Assembly (NCBI RefSeq): GCF_027172205.1
Contig: NC_070607.1
Coordinates: forward strand, 1,808,001 to 1,872,000
Length of the DNA stretch: 64,000 bases
Origin: Podarcis raffonei
Lineage: Eukaryota > Chordata > Lepidosauria > Squamata > Lacertidae
Reading direction: 5' to 3'
Shown: in pieces, positions 32,704 to 44,245 of the stretch
Layout: each line of letters opens with the position of its first letter
How positions within the stretch are numbered: position 1 is the first letter of the stretch
Notes under the pieces: model-generated
Databases searched by the model: none
What the model was told of the DNA's origin: nothing
What the model saw: the letters and a program-made list of their open reading frames with translations, nothing else
Translations under genes and position numbers: made by a program

Positions 32704-35549
32704 ACCGAATGGAGCAAACAGCACGCAGACCTAGTGGTGGGAGGAAAAAATCCTTAAATAAGAGACACGGGGGAATGATTAATGGACTTCAATGTCTGTA
32801 CACTAATGCGCAAAGCATGGGAAATAAACAAGATGAGCTTGAGCTCTTGGTACAGCAAACTAAATATGACATAATAGGAATCACTGAAACCTGGTGGGAT
32901 AAGTCCCACGATTGGAATGTAATAATGAAGGGATACAATCTATTTCAGAGAAACAGACCAGACAAGAAAGGAGGAGGAGTGGCATTATATGTCAGGGATG
33001 TGTATACCTGTGAAGAGATCCAAGATTTAGAACCTCAAAGCCAAAGTGAGAGCATTTGGGTCAAAATTAAGGGAGAGAAGAATAACAGTGACCTCATTGT
33101 GGGAGTTTACTATAGATCCCCAAGCCAAACGGAGGACATAGATGATGCCTTCCTGGAACAGATGGCCAAGCATGCAAAAGGAAGGGAGATAGTGGTAATG
33201 GGGGACTTCAATTACCCGGATATTTGTTGGATGTCAAACTCAGCCAAGAGCATAAGGTCAAACAGATTCCTCACTGGCCTTGCAGACAACTTCATTGTCC
33301 AGAAAGTGGGAGAAGCAACAAGAGGAACAGCCATTTTAGATCTGGTCCTAACCAATGTTGATGACCTGGTTAGTGGGGTAGAAGTGGAAGGATCATTAGG
33401 CGCGAGTGATCATGCTCTTCTGAAGTTTACTATACAGCGGAAAGGAGCAGCCAAGCATACTAGGACTCAATTTCTTGACTTTAAGAAAGCCGACTTCATA
33501 AAACTTAGGGAAGTGCTGGGTGAGATCCCATGGACAGTAATACTAAAAGGAAAGGGAGTTCATGATGGCTGGGAGTTTGTTAAGAGGGAGATAGTAAAAG
33601 CACAACTTCAGGCAATACCAATGAGACGGAAACATGGAAGGTGCCTAAAGAAGCCAGGGTGGCTATCTAAAGAACTTTTAACTGAGTTAAGATTAAAAAA
33701 GGATGTGTACAAAAAATGGAAAAGGGGGGAAACCACCAAAGAGGAATTCAAACAAATAGCCAGCACGTGTAGACACAAAGTCAGAAAAGCTAAAGCACAG
33801 AATGAACTCAGGCTTGCTAGAGAGGTTAAAAGCAACAAAAAAGGTTTTTATGGGTATGTTCGTAGCAAAAGGAAGAACAAAGAAACAGTGGGGTCACTCA
33901 GAGGAGAAGATGGTGAAATGCAAACAGGGGACACAGAAAGGGCTGAACTCCTCAATGCCTTCTTTGCCTCAGTCTTCTCCGATAAAGAAAACAATGCCCG
34001 ACCTGAAGAATTTGGAGCAAATGATTCTGCAGAGGAAACACAGCCCAGAATAACTAAGGAGATAGTACAAGAATACTTGGCTAGTTTAGATGTATTCAAG
34101 TCTCCAGGGCCAGATGAACTGCATCCAAGAGTATTAAAATAACTGGCAGATGTGATCTCAGAACCACTGGCAGTCATCTTTGAGAATTCCTGGAGAACAG
34201 GCGAAGTCCCGGCATACTGGGGGAGGGCAAATGTCCCTATTTTCAAAAAGGGGGAAAGAGAGGACCCAAATAATTACCGCCCACTCAGTCTGACATCAAT
34301 ACCAGGGAAGATTCTGGAGCAGATCATTAAGCAAACAGTCTGTGAGCACCTAGAAAGGAATGCTGTGATCACCAATAGTCAGCATGGATTTCTGAAAAAT
34401 AAGTCATGTCAGACTAACCTGATCTCGTTTTTTGACAGAATTACAAGCCTGGTAGATGAAGGGAACGCAGTGGATGTAGCTTACCTTGATTTCAGCAAGG
34501 CATTTGACAAGGTGCCCCAAGATATTCTTGTAAAGAAGCTGGTAAAATGCGGTCTTGACTACGCTACCACTCAGTGGATTTGTAACTGGCTGACTGACCG
34601 AACCCAAAGGGTGCTCATCAATGGTTCCTCTTCATCCTGGAGAAGAGTGACTAGTGGGGTGCCACAGGGTTCTGTCTTGGGCCCGGTCTTATTCAACATC
34701 TTTATCAACGACTTGGGTGATGGACTCAAGGGCATCCTGATCAAATTTGCAGATGACACCAAACTGGGAGGGGTGGCTAACACCCCAGAGGACAGGATCA
34801 CACTTCAAAACGACCTTGACAGATTAGAGAACTGGGCCAAAACAAACAAGATGAATTTTAACAGGGAGAAATGTAAAGTATTGCACTTGGGCAAAAAAAA
34901 TGAGAGGCACAAATACAAGATGGGTGACACCTGGCTTGAGAGCAGTACATGTGAAAAGGATCTAGGAGTCTTGGTTGACCACAAACTTGGCATGAGCCAA
35001 CAGTGTGACGCGGCAGCTAAAAAAGCCAATGCAATTCTGGGCTGCATCAATAGGAGTATAGCATGTAGATCAAGGGAAGTAATAGTGCCACTGTATTCTG
35101 CTCTGGTCAGACCTCACTTGGAGTACTGTGTCCAGTTCTGGGCACCACAGTTCAGGAAGGACACTGACAAACTGGAACGTGTCCAGAGAAGGGCAACCAA
35201 AATGGTCAAAGGCCTGGAAACGATGCCTTATGAGGAACGGCTAAGGGAGCTGGGCATGTTTAGCCTGGAGAAGAGGAGGTTAAGGGGTGATATGATAGCC
35301 ATGTTCAAATATATAAAAGGATGTCACCTAGAGGAGGGAGAAAGGTTATTTTCTGCTGCTCCAGAGAAGCGGACACGGAGCAATGGATCCAAACTACAAG
35401 AAAGAAGATTCCACCTAAACATTAGGAAGAACTTCCTGACAGTAAGAGCTGTTCGACAGTGGAATTTGCTGCCAAGGAGTGTGGTGGAGTCTCCTTCTTT
35501 GGAGGTCTTTAAGCAGAGGCTTGACAACCATATGTCAGGAGTGCTCTGA
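32631..35549 (+). pseudogene. CR1 ORF2 (endonuclease and reverse transcriptase), one stop
   Basis: Two parts of one frame: 32631-34142 (APE endonuclease: LYTNAQSMGNKQDELE, GITETWWDKSHDWN, VVMGDFNYPDICW, GASDHALLKF) and 34143-35549 ([46 protein letters not shown], the catalytic FADDTKL, then the CR1 C-terminal region with [15 protein letters not shown]). They are separated by one TAA at 34140-34142 in VLK-stop-LADVIS, where related copies have a sense codon (a GAA to TAA change would explain it). ORF2 overlaps the end of ORF1 by about 70 bp in another frame if the first ATG is used. All endonuclease and RT catalytic motifs are present. Confidence 0.92.
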
Positions 35550-36115
35550 TGGTGTTTCCTGCTTGGCAGGGGGTTGGACTCGATGGCCCTTGTGGTCTCT
35601 TCCAACTCTATGATTCTATGATTCTATGACATTTCCCTCCCTAGTGCCACCCTCTGTCCCCAACCAGAGATAAAAGAGCACAACCAGTTACGGGCTATGC
35701 CCTGTATCCCCACGTCTGCGGGGCGGTGGTCCAGAAGATCATGATCGACCATGTCAAAGGCTGCTGACAAATCTAAAAGGATCAGCAGTCCTGACCCGCC
35801 TCGATCCAGTTGTCTACGGAGATCATCTGTTAGGGCAACCAGAGCCGTCTCCGTCCCAAAACCAGGACGGAAACCGGACTGAAATGGATCTAATGCCGAT
35901 GTTTCCTCCAGAAACCTACCAAGCTGTTCAGCAACCGCTCTCTCAATTACCTTACCCAGGTATGGAAGATTTGAAACTGGGCGGTAATTGGATAGGTCTA
36001 AGGGATCTAATGAAGTTTTCTTTAAGAGTGGACACACCACTGCTTCCTTCAGTTCACCTGGGAATGTCCCCGTGTCAAGGGACAAATTGATAATTTCAAC
36101 CAGGGGGGTCCGCGC

Positions 36116-37344
36116 AACATCTGGACAGGTTTTCAAATTTAAATACCTGGGAGTCTTTTTTCATTACAATCTAAGCTGGAAGCCACAGATACAGTATTTA
36201 CTAAACAAAGGGAAAACAATACTTTATACTCTACTCCAATTTTTTGCGGCCGACGGAGCCTCTCACATCCCTTCTGCATTGAAGGTATACCACGCAAAAG
36301 TGGTCTCCACCCTCTGTTATGCTGCCCCGCTCTGGGCCCCAGGGTCCAATTTAACATCGCTGGGGACATTGCAGAATCAGTTTCTCCGTCGCCTTCTGAA
36401 ACTCCCCATGTGTGTGAGCAACGCAGCCATACGTCTGGAGTTAAGGATTGCATCATTGGAGACTGTCATCTGGAAGCGAGTCTTTGGCTATTGGCTGTCC
36501 AGCTGGCATAGGCTTCCCGACCATTACCTTTTTCAGTGCCTCTGGCGGGACGTCTTTGTCAATCCGTGGGTAGGAAAAATCCATGCCAAACTTCTGAGCA
36601 TCGGAATTTCCCCAGCGGACTCCTTAAAGATGAACTTACGCTCAGCCAAAAGCCTTATTGAGCAAAGATTAGCGGACATTGAAAATCAACACAACCTCGC
36701 CAGGGGTGGGGGTGTCTGCTCCCCCAGGTATCACGGAATAACCCCACCACTTGGCCTTCCATCATACATGTCATCTCTTTCATCAGTACCACACCGACTT
36801 GCATTTATTCGTGCAAGGTTCAATGTCCTTCCATCGAACCAGCTGAGCCACAGATTTTCCAAGGGTTTGGTGTCTCCGCTATGCGTGTGTGACGGGGAAA
36901 CTGTTGAATCTCTTTCACATATAATGTTCAACTGTCCCCTACATAGCATAGCCAGGACTAAATTCCTGGGTCCTGCTTTACTGCGCTTGGTTGGCAGGCC
37001 TGTTGAGTCACATGCCGCACTGCTTTTGCAGGATACCGATCCTTCTGTAACTCTGCAGGTGGCGAGATTCCTGAATGCGGTTATCTCACACTCAAAAACC
37101 ACCAAAAAACAACAACAACATCAAAACTAATCGGACTGTTATGATGAGAGTGCATGTCGGATCTCGTCTTCAGTTTTCCTTTTTCTGTGATCCGTCCCTT
37201 GGAGCTCTCCTGGCCCCAAGCTGTCATTTGGCTCTGCTCAAGGACCCACCCTTGCATCGTGGTGTTCACCTTCTGTTGTCGGATATATCGGTTTTTATGT
37301 CTCTGTGTTTTTATGTTTGTACATATTTTATGGGCTAATAGCCG

Positions 37345-37375
<31 letters not shown>

Positions 37376-37386
37376 ACATCTGGACA
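36116..37386 (+). mobile_element. 5'-truncated LINE of another clade (I/Ingi-like?), with 12-bp duplication
   Basis: The insert 36128-37374 is flanked by a perfect 12-bp duplication AACATCTGGACA (36116-36127 and 37375-37386). A single open frame encodes the last RT block (FKYLGVFFHYNLSWKPQIQ) and a long C-terminal domain ending with a Cys/His cluster (LCVCDGETVESLSH, MFNCPL). It ends in an AAAT tail after GGGCTAATAGCCG. No RNase H motif was recognised. The C-terminal zinc cluster and the tail exclude CR1, L2 and L1. I lean to an I-group clade such as Vingi, but this is not certain. Confidence 0.75.
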
Positions 37387-38524
37387 CTCCCTAATCAGCC
37401 AAAACGGGCACGGATCAAGGAGGCAGGTGGTGGGCCTATCAACTTGGAGGAATCTATCCACATCAGTAGGGAGTATCTGATCGAAATGGTCCAACACTGG
37501 ACCTGAAGTCAGTCGAGGGGCCTCCAGTTCAGTCACTGTATCTAAATTGGCAGGGAGGTCACGGCGGAGCAACAGGACTTTCTCTGCAAAAAAGCTCGTG
37601 AATGCCTCACAGCTGTGGGTCGAATTTGTGCTTAAATTTGGTTGTCCTCCTAAGGACGTTATTGACCTAATTATTCTAAAAAGTTGTGCCGGGCGAGAGC
37701 TAGCGGATGCAATGAAAGCTGCAAAGTAAGATTTCTTAGCAGCTTTCATAGCCATCTCATAGGCTTTCATAAGCGTCCTATAAGATGTTCTTGAGGCTCC
37801 GTCACGAGTCCGTCGCCATACTCGCTCTAGCCGTCTGAGATCCCGCTTCATTTTCCAGAGCTCCTCAGTAAACCAAGGTGCCTGGTTTCGACGGGGTCGC
37901 AGAGGGCGCTTAGGCACGATCTCATCAATGGCTGCCAAGAGCCGGTTATTCCAGTCCTCAACAAGGTCATCTAATGAGTCGCCAGTAGGAGCAGGGTTCC
38001 GCAAGGCTTGTCGGAATCTATCAGGATCCTTCAGTTTTCGCGGACGAGACCAAATAGGTTCGCCACCCGAGCTGGGGAGGAGTGGGAAGTCAATCTTGGC
38101 TTTCAGAGCGTAGTGATCAGACCATGGCACTTCCACAGCGGGGAGCATGATCACATCTATGCCAGCCCCAAAGATCAGATCCAGCGTGTGGCCTGCTTGA
38201 TGAGTGGGGCCCAAAACAAACTGGGAGAGCCCTAGTGTTGCCATGGAAGTCACTAGGTCCAGAGCCTGTGAGGAGGGATCGGCATCGGCATGGACGTTGA
38301 AGTCTCCCAAAACCAGTAGGTTTGGGAACTCCAGGGCCCAGCCCGCCACCACCTCCAGCAGGTCTGACAGGGTGGCTGCAGGTGTGCTGGGTGGTCGGTA
38401 CACCAGCCAGACAGCCAAGCTCTCCTTGGTGCCCCACACGAGACCAACACATTCAATGCCGGAGATCGCCGGGGATGGCAGAGCTCTGAAAGAGCAATCC
38501 TCCCGGATTAACAACGCTACTCCT

Positions 38525-38561
38525 CCTTTGTTATAGCTGTAACCTGCGCCTCCATAGAAAA
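38525..38561 (-). repeat. 37-bp inverted copy of outer-L2 sequence at the inner-L2 5' junction
   Basis: The reverse complement of 38525-38561 is identical, base for base, to 39138-39174 in the outer L2 (coding SMEAQVTAITK). The inner L2's own equivalent segment (about 30845-30880) differs at several positions, so the copy came from the outer element. See findings. Confidence 0.85.
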
Positions 38562-38562
38562 A

Positions 38563-40178
38563 GATGACTTCCATAGGCAGCTGGATTGAGGCAGGTTGGG
38601 GCTGTTGATTTTTAGATCTGTCAGCAGCCTTCAACATGGTTAACCACGAACTTCTAGACCACTGCCTTGCCAACGTGGGGATTCGGGGCGCAGTCCTTCA
38701 ATGGCTGCACTTGTTCCTCTCTGGTCGGGGACAGAGGGTGGCGATGGGGGGGGGGGGAGTTGTCGTACTACTCCTTGGTGTGTGGCGTACCGCAGGGTGC
38801 AATTCTCTCCCCGATGCTTTTTAACATCTATATGCGCCCCCTCACCCAGCTCGTCCAGAATTTTGGTTTGGGCTATCATCAGTATGCTGATGACACCCAG
38901 CTTTATGTGTTGATGGATGGCCACCCTGACTCGGCCCCAGACACATTGTTCAGATGTTTGGAAGCCGTGGCTGGATGGCTATGTGGGAACCTGTTCAAGT
39001 TAAATCCTTCCAAGACAGAGGTCCTTTGGCTGGGTCGGGGTGATATGGGGTTGGGGGGCCAACTCCCATCCCTTGCAGGGGTGCAACTAGTATCAGCACC
39101 TTCCATCAAGAGTTTGGGTGTAATATTCAACGCCTCCTTTTCTATGGAGGCGCAGGTTACAGCTATAACAAAGGCAGCATTTTTTCATCTCCGCCAAGCT
39201 AAGCAGTTGGTCCTTTACTTCTCTCGCCCGGACCTTGCCACTGTGATCCATGCGACAGTCACCTCCAGGCTTGATTATTGTAACTCACTCTATGTGTGGC
39301 TGCCCTTGAAACTGACTCAGAGAAGGGGAGGTACGAGGAGGTCAGTGAAATATGTTATCAAAAAATAAGCATTACGAACTTTATGTGTTTTTAAACTTTT
39401 TTGCTTTTTTCTTTTGGATTTTTTTTATTGTATTAAATTGGAAAACTTTAATAAATATCTTAAAAAAAAAAAAGAAACTGACTCAGAAACTCCCGCAGGT
39501 GCAGAATGCTGCGGCAAGACTCCTTACCTTACTCCTTCACCGCGGGATCACATTCACCCAGTGCTATACCAGCTGCACTAGCTCCCAGTGGAGTACAGGA
39601 TCAGGTTTAAGGTGCTGGTTTTAACCTTTAAAGCCCTATACGGCATAGGACCCTCGTACCTGCGGGACCACCTCTCCTGGTACGTCCCTTACGGTCTGCA
39701 AATAACAACACCCTGAAGATTCCGGGCCTCAGGGAGATTAGGCTGGCCTTGACCAGAGCCAGGGCTAATTTTTTGGCCATAGCTCCGGCCTGGTGGAACA
39801 CTCTCTCGCAAGAGACTAGGGCCCTGCGAGATTTGACATCCTTCCGCAGGGCCTACAAGACGGAGCTGTTCTGCCAGGCCTTTAGTCAGGGTTCAGCCTG
39901 ACTCATTTTCTCTTTGTATAAGAACAAGAACGAAGGAAGTTTACCAGCCCACTCACAGGTCCTTATAATATCAGTGGAAACAGTTGGTCCTGGCGAGTAT
40001 TAACCGCTTTCAATTTTAACCTGAGGATTGTCATTTGTCCAGTTTTAATTTTAATTTATTTAAATTAATTTTGGGATGCATTTTAATCAATTGATTGCTT
40101 GTTTTTATGCATATTGTATTATTTATATGTTAGCCGCTCTGAGCCCGGCTCCAGCCATGGAGGGAGGGGTACAAATAA

Positions 40179-40179
<1 letters not shown>
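38563..40179 (+). mobile_element. Outer L2 LINE (+), right part
   Basis: Continues the element begun at 29882: DLSAAFNMVNHELLDHCLAN, LVCGVPQGAILSPM-like, QYADDTQLYVLMDG, SLGVIFNASFSMEAQVTAI, DYCNSLYVWLPLKL, and after an L1 insert QNAAARLL. The C-terminal part shows frameshifts. The 3' UTR with GAGCCCGGCTCCAGCCATGG leads into an ATT run. More decayed than the inner L2, consistent with greater age. Confidence 0.88.
39308..39486 (+). mobile_element. Short L1 3' end inserted in the outer L2
   Basis: The insert 39321-39473 (153 bp) ends AATAAATATCTT plus an A-run and is flanked by a 13-bp duplication GAAACTGACTCAG (39308-39320 and 39474-39486). Its start GGGGAGGTACGAGGAGGTCA matches the L1 3' UTR at about 49900-49925. 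A heavily 5'-truncated L1 insertion of the same family. Confidence 0.9.

Positions 40180-40237
<58 letters not shown>
40180..40237 (+). repeat. (ATT)n microsatellite tail of the outer L2
   Basis: Pure ATT repeat closing the outer L2. Confidence 0.9.
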
Positions 40238-41876
40238 ATTGTGCCCAACTAGATATATTTTGGGCATTCTTGTGTTTCTAGATCTCTGTGATTTTTGTTC
40301 TGAAGTAACTTGAATAAAAAAAGTAATATTCTGGATAAGCCTTGTAGCATAACATATTGGATAAAAAATACTATTGTATTTGCAACGTTGCTTTTTTTAA
40401 ACTTTTCCTCCTCAGTTTTGAGAAGGAGCATAGTAGGAAAACAAGGTCCCCTAAATGTCTGAGACCATGACATTGGAAAGATGACTTGGAAGCCAATATG
40501 AAATCATATATGCAAGATGAATAGAATACATCATTTGCTTTTATTGTAAAATAATACCAAGGGACTCTGGCAAAGGTGGATGTTCATACGCACAAGACTT
40601 TGCTTCTGTTCAAGTTGCCTGAAGATTCTACCTTGCTTTTGGTATCCAAGGAAGGTTACAACCACACAATCACCCCTGCGTTGCACAAGGTTGCTATAGC
40701 AATCTTGGAGAAGCCAGATTGTGACTCATTAAGAATGCTTGCAGGACTCCCTGCTTGTGATGAGAGAATGAAATATTAGTCATTGCATCTCTTCCAACCT
40801 CTGCTTCCATTTTTGAACAGAAATCAAATCAAGGATGCACCCACAATGAAAAGATTTATGAAGATTTATTCAGCTTGTGAATAAAACAATGCTGCTCTAA
40901 GGATGGGTGAATCTGAATTTTGATTCCTCTCAGATTCTCATTTTTCTAATCATTATTATTATTTACCAGCCCTTCACTCTAAAGCTCCAGGATGGGTCAC
41001 AACATTTAGAAACACAATATTAAAACAGTTTGACGTAACTTATAGTCACAGAAATAAGGTGGGTCCTAAAAATATACGTGCACCTCAGCTGTCAAAAGCC
41101 AGGGTAAAGAGATGCATCTCCAGCATTCACCGGACAGGACAGTAAAGGTGCCAGATGCACCTTTGTGGGGAGGGCACCCCACAACTTGGGGGCTGTTCAA
41201 GAAAATGAGCTTTTGAGGGCAGAGGAACTACCAAGAGGCCCCTCCTTCACTTCTCCACATTTCTGCATCAGTTGGTGCTTTGTTGTTTTTTAACGTTATG
41301 TTCATTAACATATGCATTTCTATGCACAATTTACCCTCGTATATTCATTTCTGTACACATTACTGGAGAACAGCAGAGCAAAATTTGGAGAAATGTGAAT
41401 TTCAAAGGACGTTTGTACATAGTTCATGTACTACAGGGATAAGCAATTTGAAGCCCTGCAAATATTACTGAACTACAACTCCTGTTGTTAAAACTTGTAT
41501 ACTGTTCTTCAACTGAAGATCCCTGAACAGTTCACAACAGAAAAATACAAAATGAGAATACAAAATACATAATAAAACCAAAACAAACCAATATTCCTGC
41601 TCCCACAAACACATTTAAAAAGCCAAAGAATGTTAACTAGCCAAACGTCCAGTTGAATAGAAACATTTTCGCCTGGCACCTAAAGAGACGTAATGGAAGG
41701 CGCCCAGCAAGCCTCCTCTAGGACAGCATTCCACAATGGGAGACACTGCAGAAAAGGCCCTTTCCCCATGTTGCCACCCTCTGGACCTCTTCTGGAGGAT
41801 ACACATGGAGTAGGGCCTCAGGTGATGATCACAGGCTCTCGGCTGCTTCACATGGGAAGAGGTAGTCCTTGAGGTG
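40238..41876. other. Gene-free stretch with ancient LINE-like debris
   Basis: No gene. About 40950-41210 and 41500-41760 read on the minus strand like very old LINE C-termini and tails (for example GKGPFSAVSPIVECCP on the minus strand near 41690-41760, comparable to the RAFSAVAPxWWNALP block of L2). Around 41437-41485 and 42130-42215 are two halves of a palindromic MITE family. Confidence 0.4.
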
Positions 41877-42102
41877 CAGTGGAACCTTGGGTTACGTACC
41901 ATCCTCCTTACGAACGCTTCGGGTAAGGAGCTCCCCCAAGTAGATGCTCCTGGTTGCAAACTTTGCCGTGGTATGCGAGGTGAAGTCGCCTGGTGGCAGC
42001 GGGAGGCCCCATTAGCGAAAGCTCGCCTAATGTTAAGAACGGTTTCCGGTTACAAATGGGCCTACGGAACGAATTAAGTTTGCAACCGGAGGTACCACTG
42101 TA
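41877..42102 (+). mobile_element. Tigger-like MITE (224 bp)
   Basis: Begins CAGTGGAACCTTGGGTTACG and ends CAACCGGAGGTACCACTG, followed by TA; the left flank is TG, a decayed TA. The interior has TAAGAACGGTTTCCGGTTAC and TACGGAACGAATTAAG, as in the next copy. Non-autonomous, of a Tigger subfamily different from the 22.4-kb element. Confidence 0.8.
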
Positions 42103-42230
42103 TTGTGGTCCTAATCTATTTATGTCTTTATAGGCCCATCAGCCCCAGCCAGCATGGCCAATTATCAGGGAAGATGGGGATTGCAGTCCAGAAAAAGTGG
42201 AGGGCACCACATTGTCTACTTCTGGTGTCT
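42103..42230 (+). mobile_element. Half of a palindromic MITE
   Basis: CCCATCAGCCCCAGCCAGCA, TGGCCAATTATCAGGGAAGA and GTGGAGGGCACCACATTG. Matches the right half of the element at 57177-57320. Confidence 0.5.
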
Positions 42231-42916
42231 TGTTTCAGCAAATGCAAATAATAAGTTTGGCCTTAAATGTGAATTGTATCAAATTTCTGTCCTATCCCTA
42301 GTTAGAGAACAGTATGGTCATGAAAATGACTTGTAATTAAACGTTAGAACAGAACAGTTAGATTAAGGAGTATGGAGATGCAATGTAAAACTTAAAGAAA
42401 TGAAGGAGGAACTGTGAAATGAGATTTAGTGGGCTTCTAAGAAAAACAGTTAAAACAATTTCCTGTATTAGGAATAGGAACTGAAACTGCTTACAGAATA
42501 AATTCCACATTTGCAGACTATAAATAAAACCAAACCTCTGCTGTGATGTATTTATTAACTTTATTAGTTTACGAGTTAAGAAAGCTATTCAAAATAAAAT
42601 ATGACCTATTTGAATATTGCTGGTAACGAAGTTCCAGTTCTCTTAGACTTGCACCAGGAGATGTCAAAAAAGAAGAAAAGCTTGAGATTTTAAACAATTT
42701 GTCTATAACAAAAAAAGGAATGTATTGCTACTTTTAAATTAAATGTTTGGGTGGGTGGGAATAGGTAATTGTCCAGTCAGCTCATTCCACCAAGCAACTT
42801 CTTTGAAATTAAAAAGGACACACTGTCTTGTTCTTCAGGAGGAGTTAAATGGCATTTATCTTGGTGAGTGGGAAATCACCAAATATATTTGTTTAACCCT
42901 AAAGCTGAAAGCTTTC

Positions 42917-43146
42917 TACAGTGGTACCTCAGGTTACATACACTTCAGGTTACTGACTCCGCTAACCCAGAAATAGTACCTCGGGTTAAGAACTTTGCTT
43001 CAGAATGAGAACAGAAATCGTGCTCCGGCAGCGCAGCGGCAGTTGGAGGCCCCATTAGCTAAAGTGGTGCTTCAGGTTAAGAACAGTTTCAGGTTAAGAA
43101 CGGACCTCCGGAACGAATGAAGTACTTAACCCGAGGTACCACTGTA
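42917..43146 (+). mobile_element. Tigger-like MITE (226 bp)
   Basis: Begins CAGTGGTACCTCAGGTTACA, ends AACCCGAGGTACCACTG and is flanked by TA on both sides. The interior repeats GGTTAAGAAC several times and contains GGCAGCGGCAG-like GC-rich and GGAACGAATGAAG words shared with the 41.9-kb copy. No coding capacity. Confidence 0.88.
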
Positions 43147-44245
43147 TTTCTATTTTCTATTTTATTCTATTTCTTAAGAAATGAATAAACGAATAAACTG
43201 CTGTTGCTGGAAACCTCAACTGGTGGTTTCCCAAGGGCATCTGAGTGGCCCTTGGATGAGTCCCTCATCTAAGAACATCGGCGCCATCGGCAATGGCGGA
43301 TTCCCTCTAACTCTGAGGGAGTTAGCTCCGCGGAAATTGGGTCTTGCCGCTACGGCGAAGCGGGGACCCTTTAAAAAACCACAGGCGGGTGAAGCCTGTG
43401 ACCGTGGGACTCGGCGGGCACCTTCAGCGCCCCCCCAATTTGCAAAGGAACCCGGCTCCGGGCTCCGGAGCGAAACGGGGTGAGCGGCGCGGTGCTGAGA
43501 GTCAATTGCTTCTTCCGTGGAGTGAAGCCGCACAGCTGTTGCTGGAAAGCACTGACTTTTTTCCTGTGACAATTCGGCTATCAAAACAACTACCGTGAGT
43601 AGGTTAAACTTAAAGATTTGAAAATAAGGGAAGAAAAAGCACTAATTTGGCACCGAAACGGGAAGGCTTAAACAGGAAGTCCGCCTTCCGTTTCTTGTAA
43701 ACAGATCAAAGCAAAGATCATCTAAGCTAAGACCTGGAAAATCGCTTTAAAAGGACTTAAATCCTAACATCAATACAAGAGATCTCCCTCCCTGAGTTGC
43801 AGGAGAGGGGAGGGAAGAGGGAGAAGTATTTTTGCCTGCAAAAAGAGAGGAAAAGAAACAAAGACCACCGCTTAATGCCTGGGAACGGGCTGTCAAGTGA
43901 CAATAAGATTGCCGTACTGTGAAGCGCGCTGTTTATGGATATTGTAACCTTTTGACAGTTAACTCTGCAAGAGAGATACTTTGATTTTGACTGGTCTCTC
44001 CGGACTTTAAGGAACTGTAAAGTAACTGAATCTGAAATTGAAACTGTTGTTTATTTTCTTAAATGGGGGACTTGGAAAAGTTACTTTAATGCAACAAGAA
44101 TTGACTGTTACTGTGTCCCCCTAGAGGAACTTTGAAATTGTTACAACTGGCCAGGGAATTTTCCACTTTAAACTGGCCAGGGGAATTTTCCACAGCAAAA
44201 CAAGCTCCGGCCGTGGGATTGACCTTGAGTCTCAGATAAAGTGTT

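Larger units (their letters stand above)
31241..35628 (+). mobile_element. Near full-length CR1 LINE
   Basis: A 4.4-kb element with 5' UTR (31241-31449), ORF1, ORF2, a short 3' UTR and the CR1 hallmark end: GGGGGTTGGACTCGATGGCC, TTCCAACTCTATG and an ATTCTATG octamer repeat. Chicken CR1 is about 4.5 kb, so this is close to complete. ORF1 is open; ORF2 has one in-frame stop. It interrupts the inner L2 between the codons for GQRVALG and LVCGVPQGA, with a few bases of L2 lost and no clear target duplication, which is usual for CR1. Confidence 0.95.
30077..38562 (-). mobile_element. Inner L2 LINE (-), in three pieces
   Basis: Minus-strand L2 made of 38524-37387 (second half of the endonuclease, LLVLGDFNVHADAD and PWSDHYALKAKIDF, plus the linker to the RT), 36127-35629 (RT start, SNYRPVSNLPYLGKVIERAV and FRPGFGTETALVALTDD) and 31240-30077 (RT from VCGVPQGAILSP and YADDTQLYLLMDG to the C-terminus and 3' UTR). 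It is split by a LINE of another clade (36128-37374) and by a CR1 (31241-35628). Its 5' end is truncated inside the endonuclease. It inserted into the + L2, with GATGA repeated at 30016-30020 and 38563-38567 as a likely short target duplication. The two coding pieces interrupted by the guests are otherwise open, so the copy was fairly young when hit. Confidence 0.9.
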
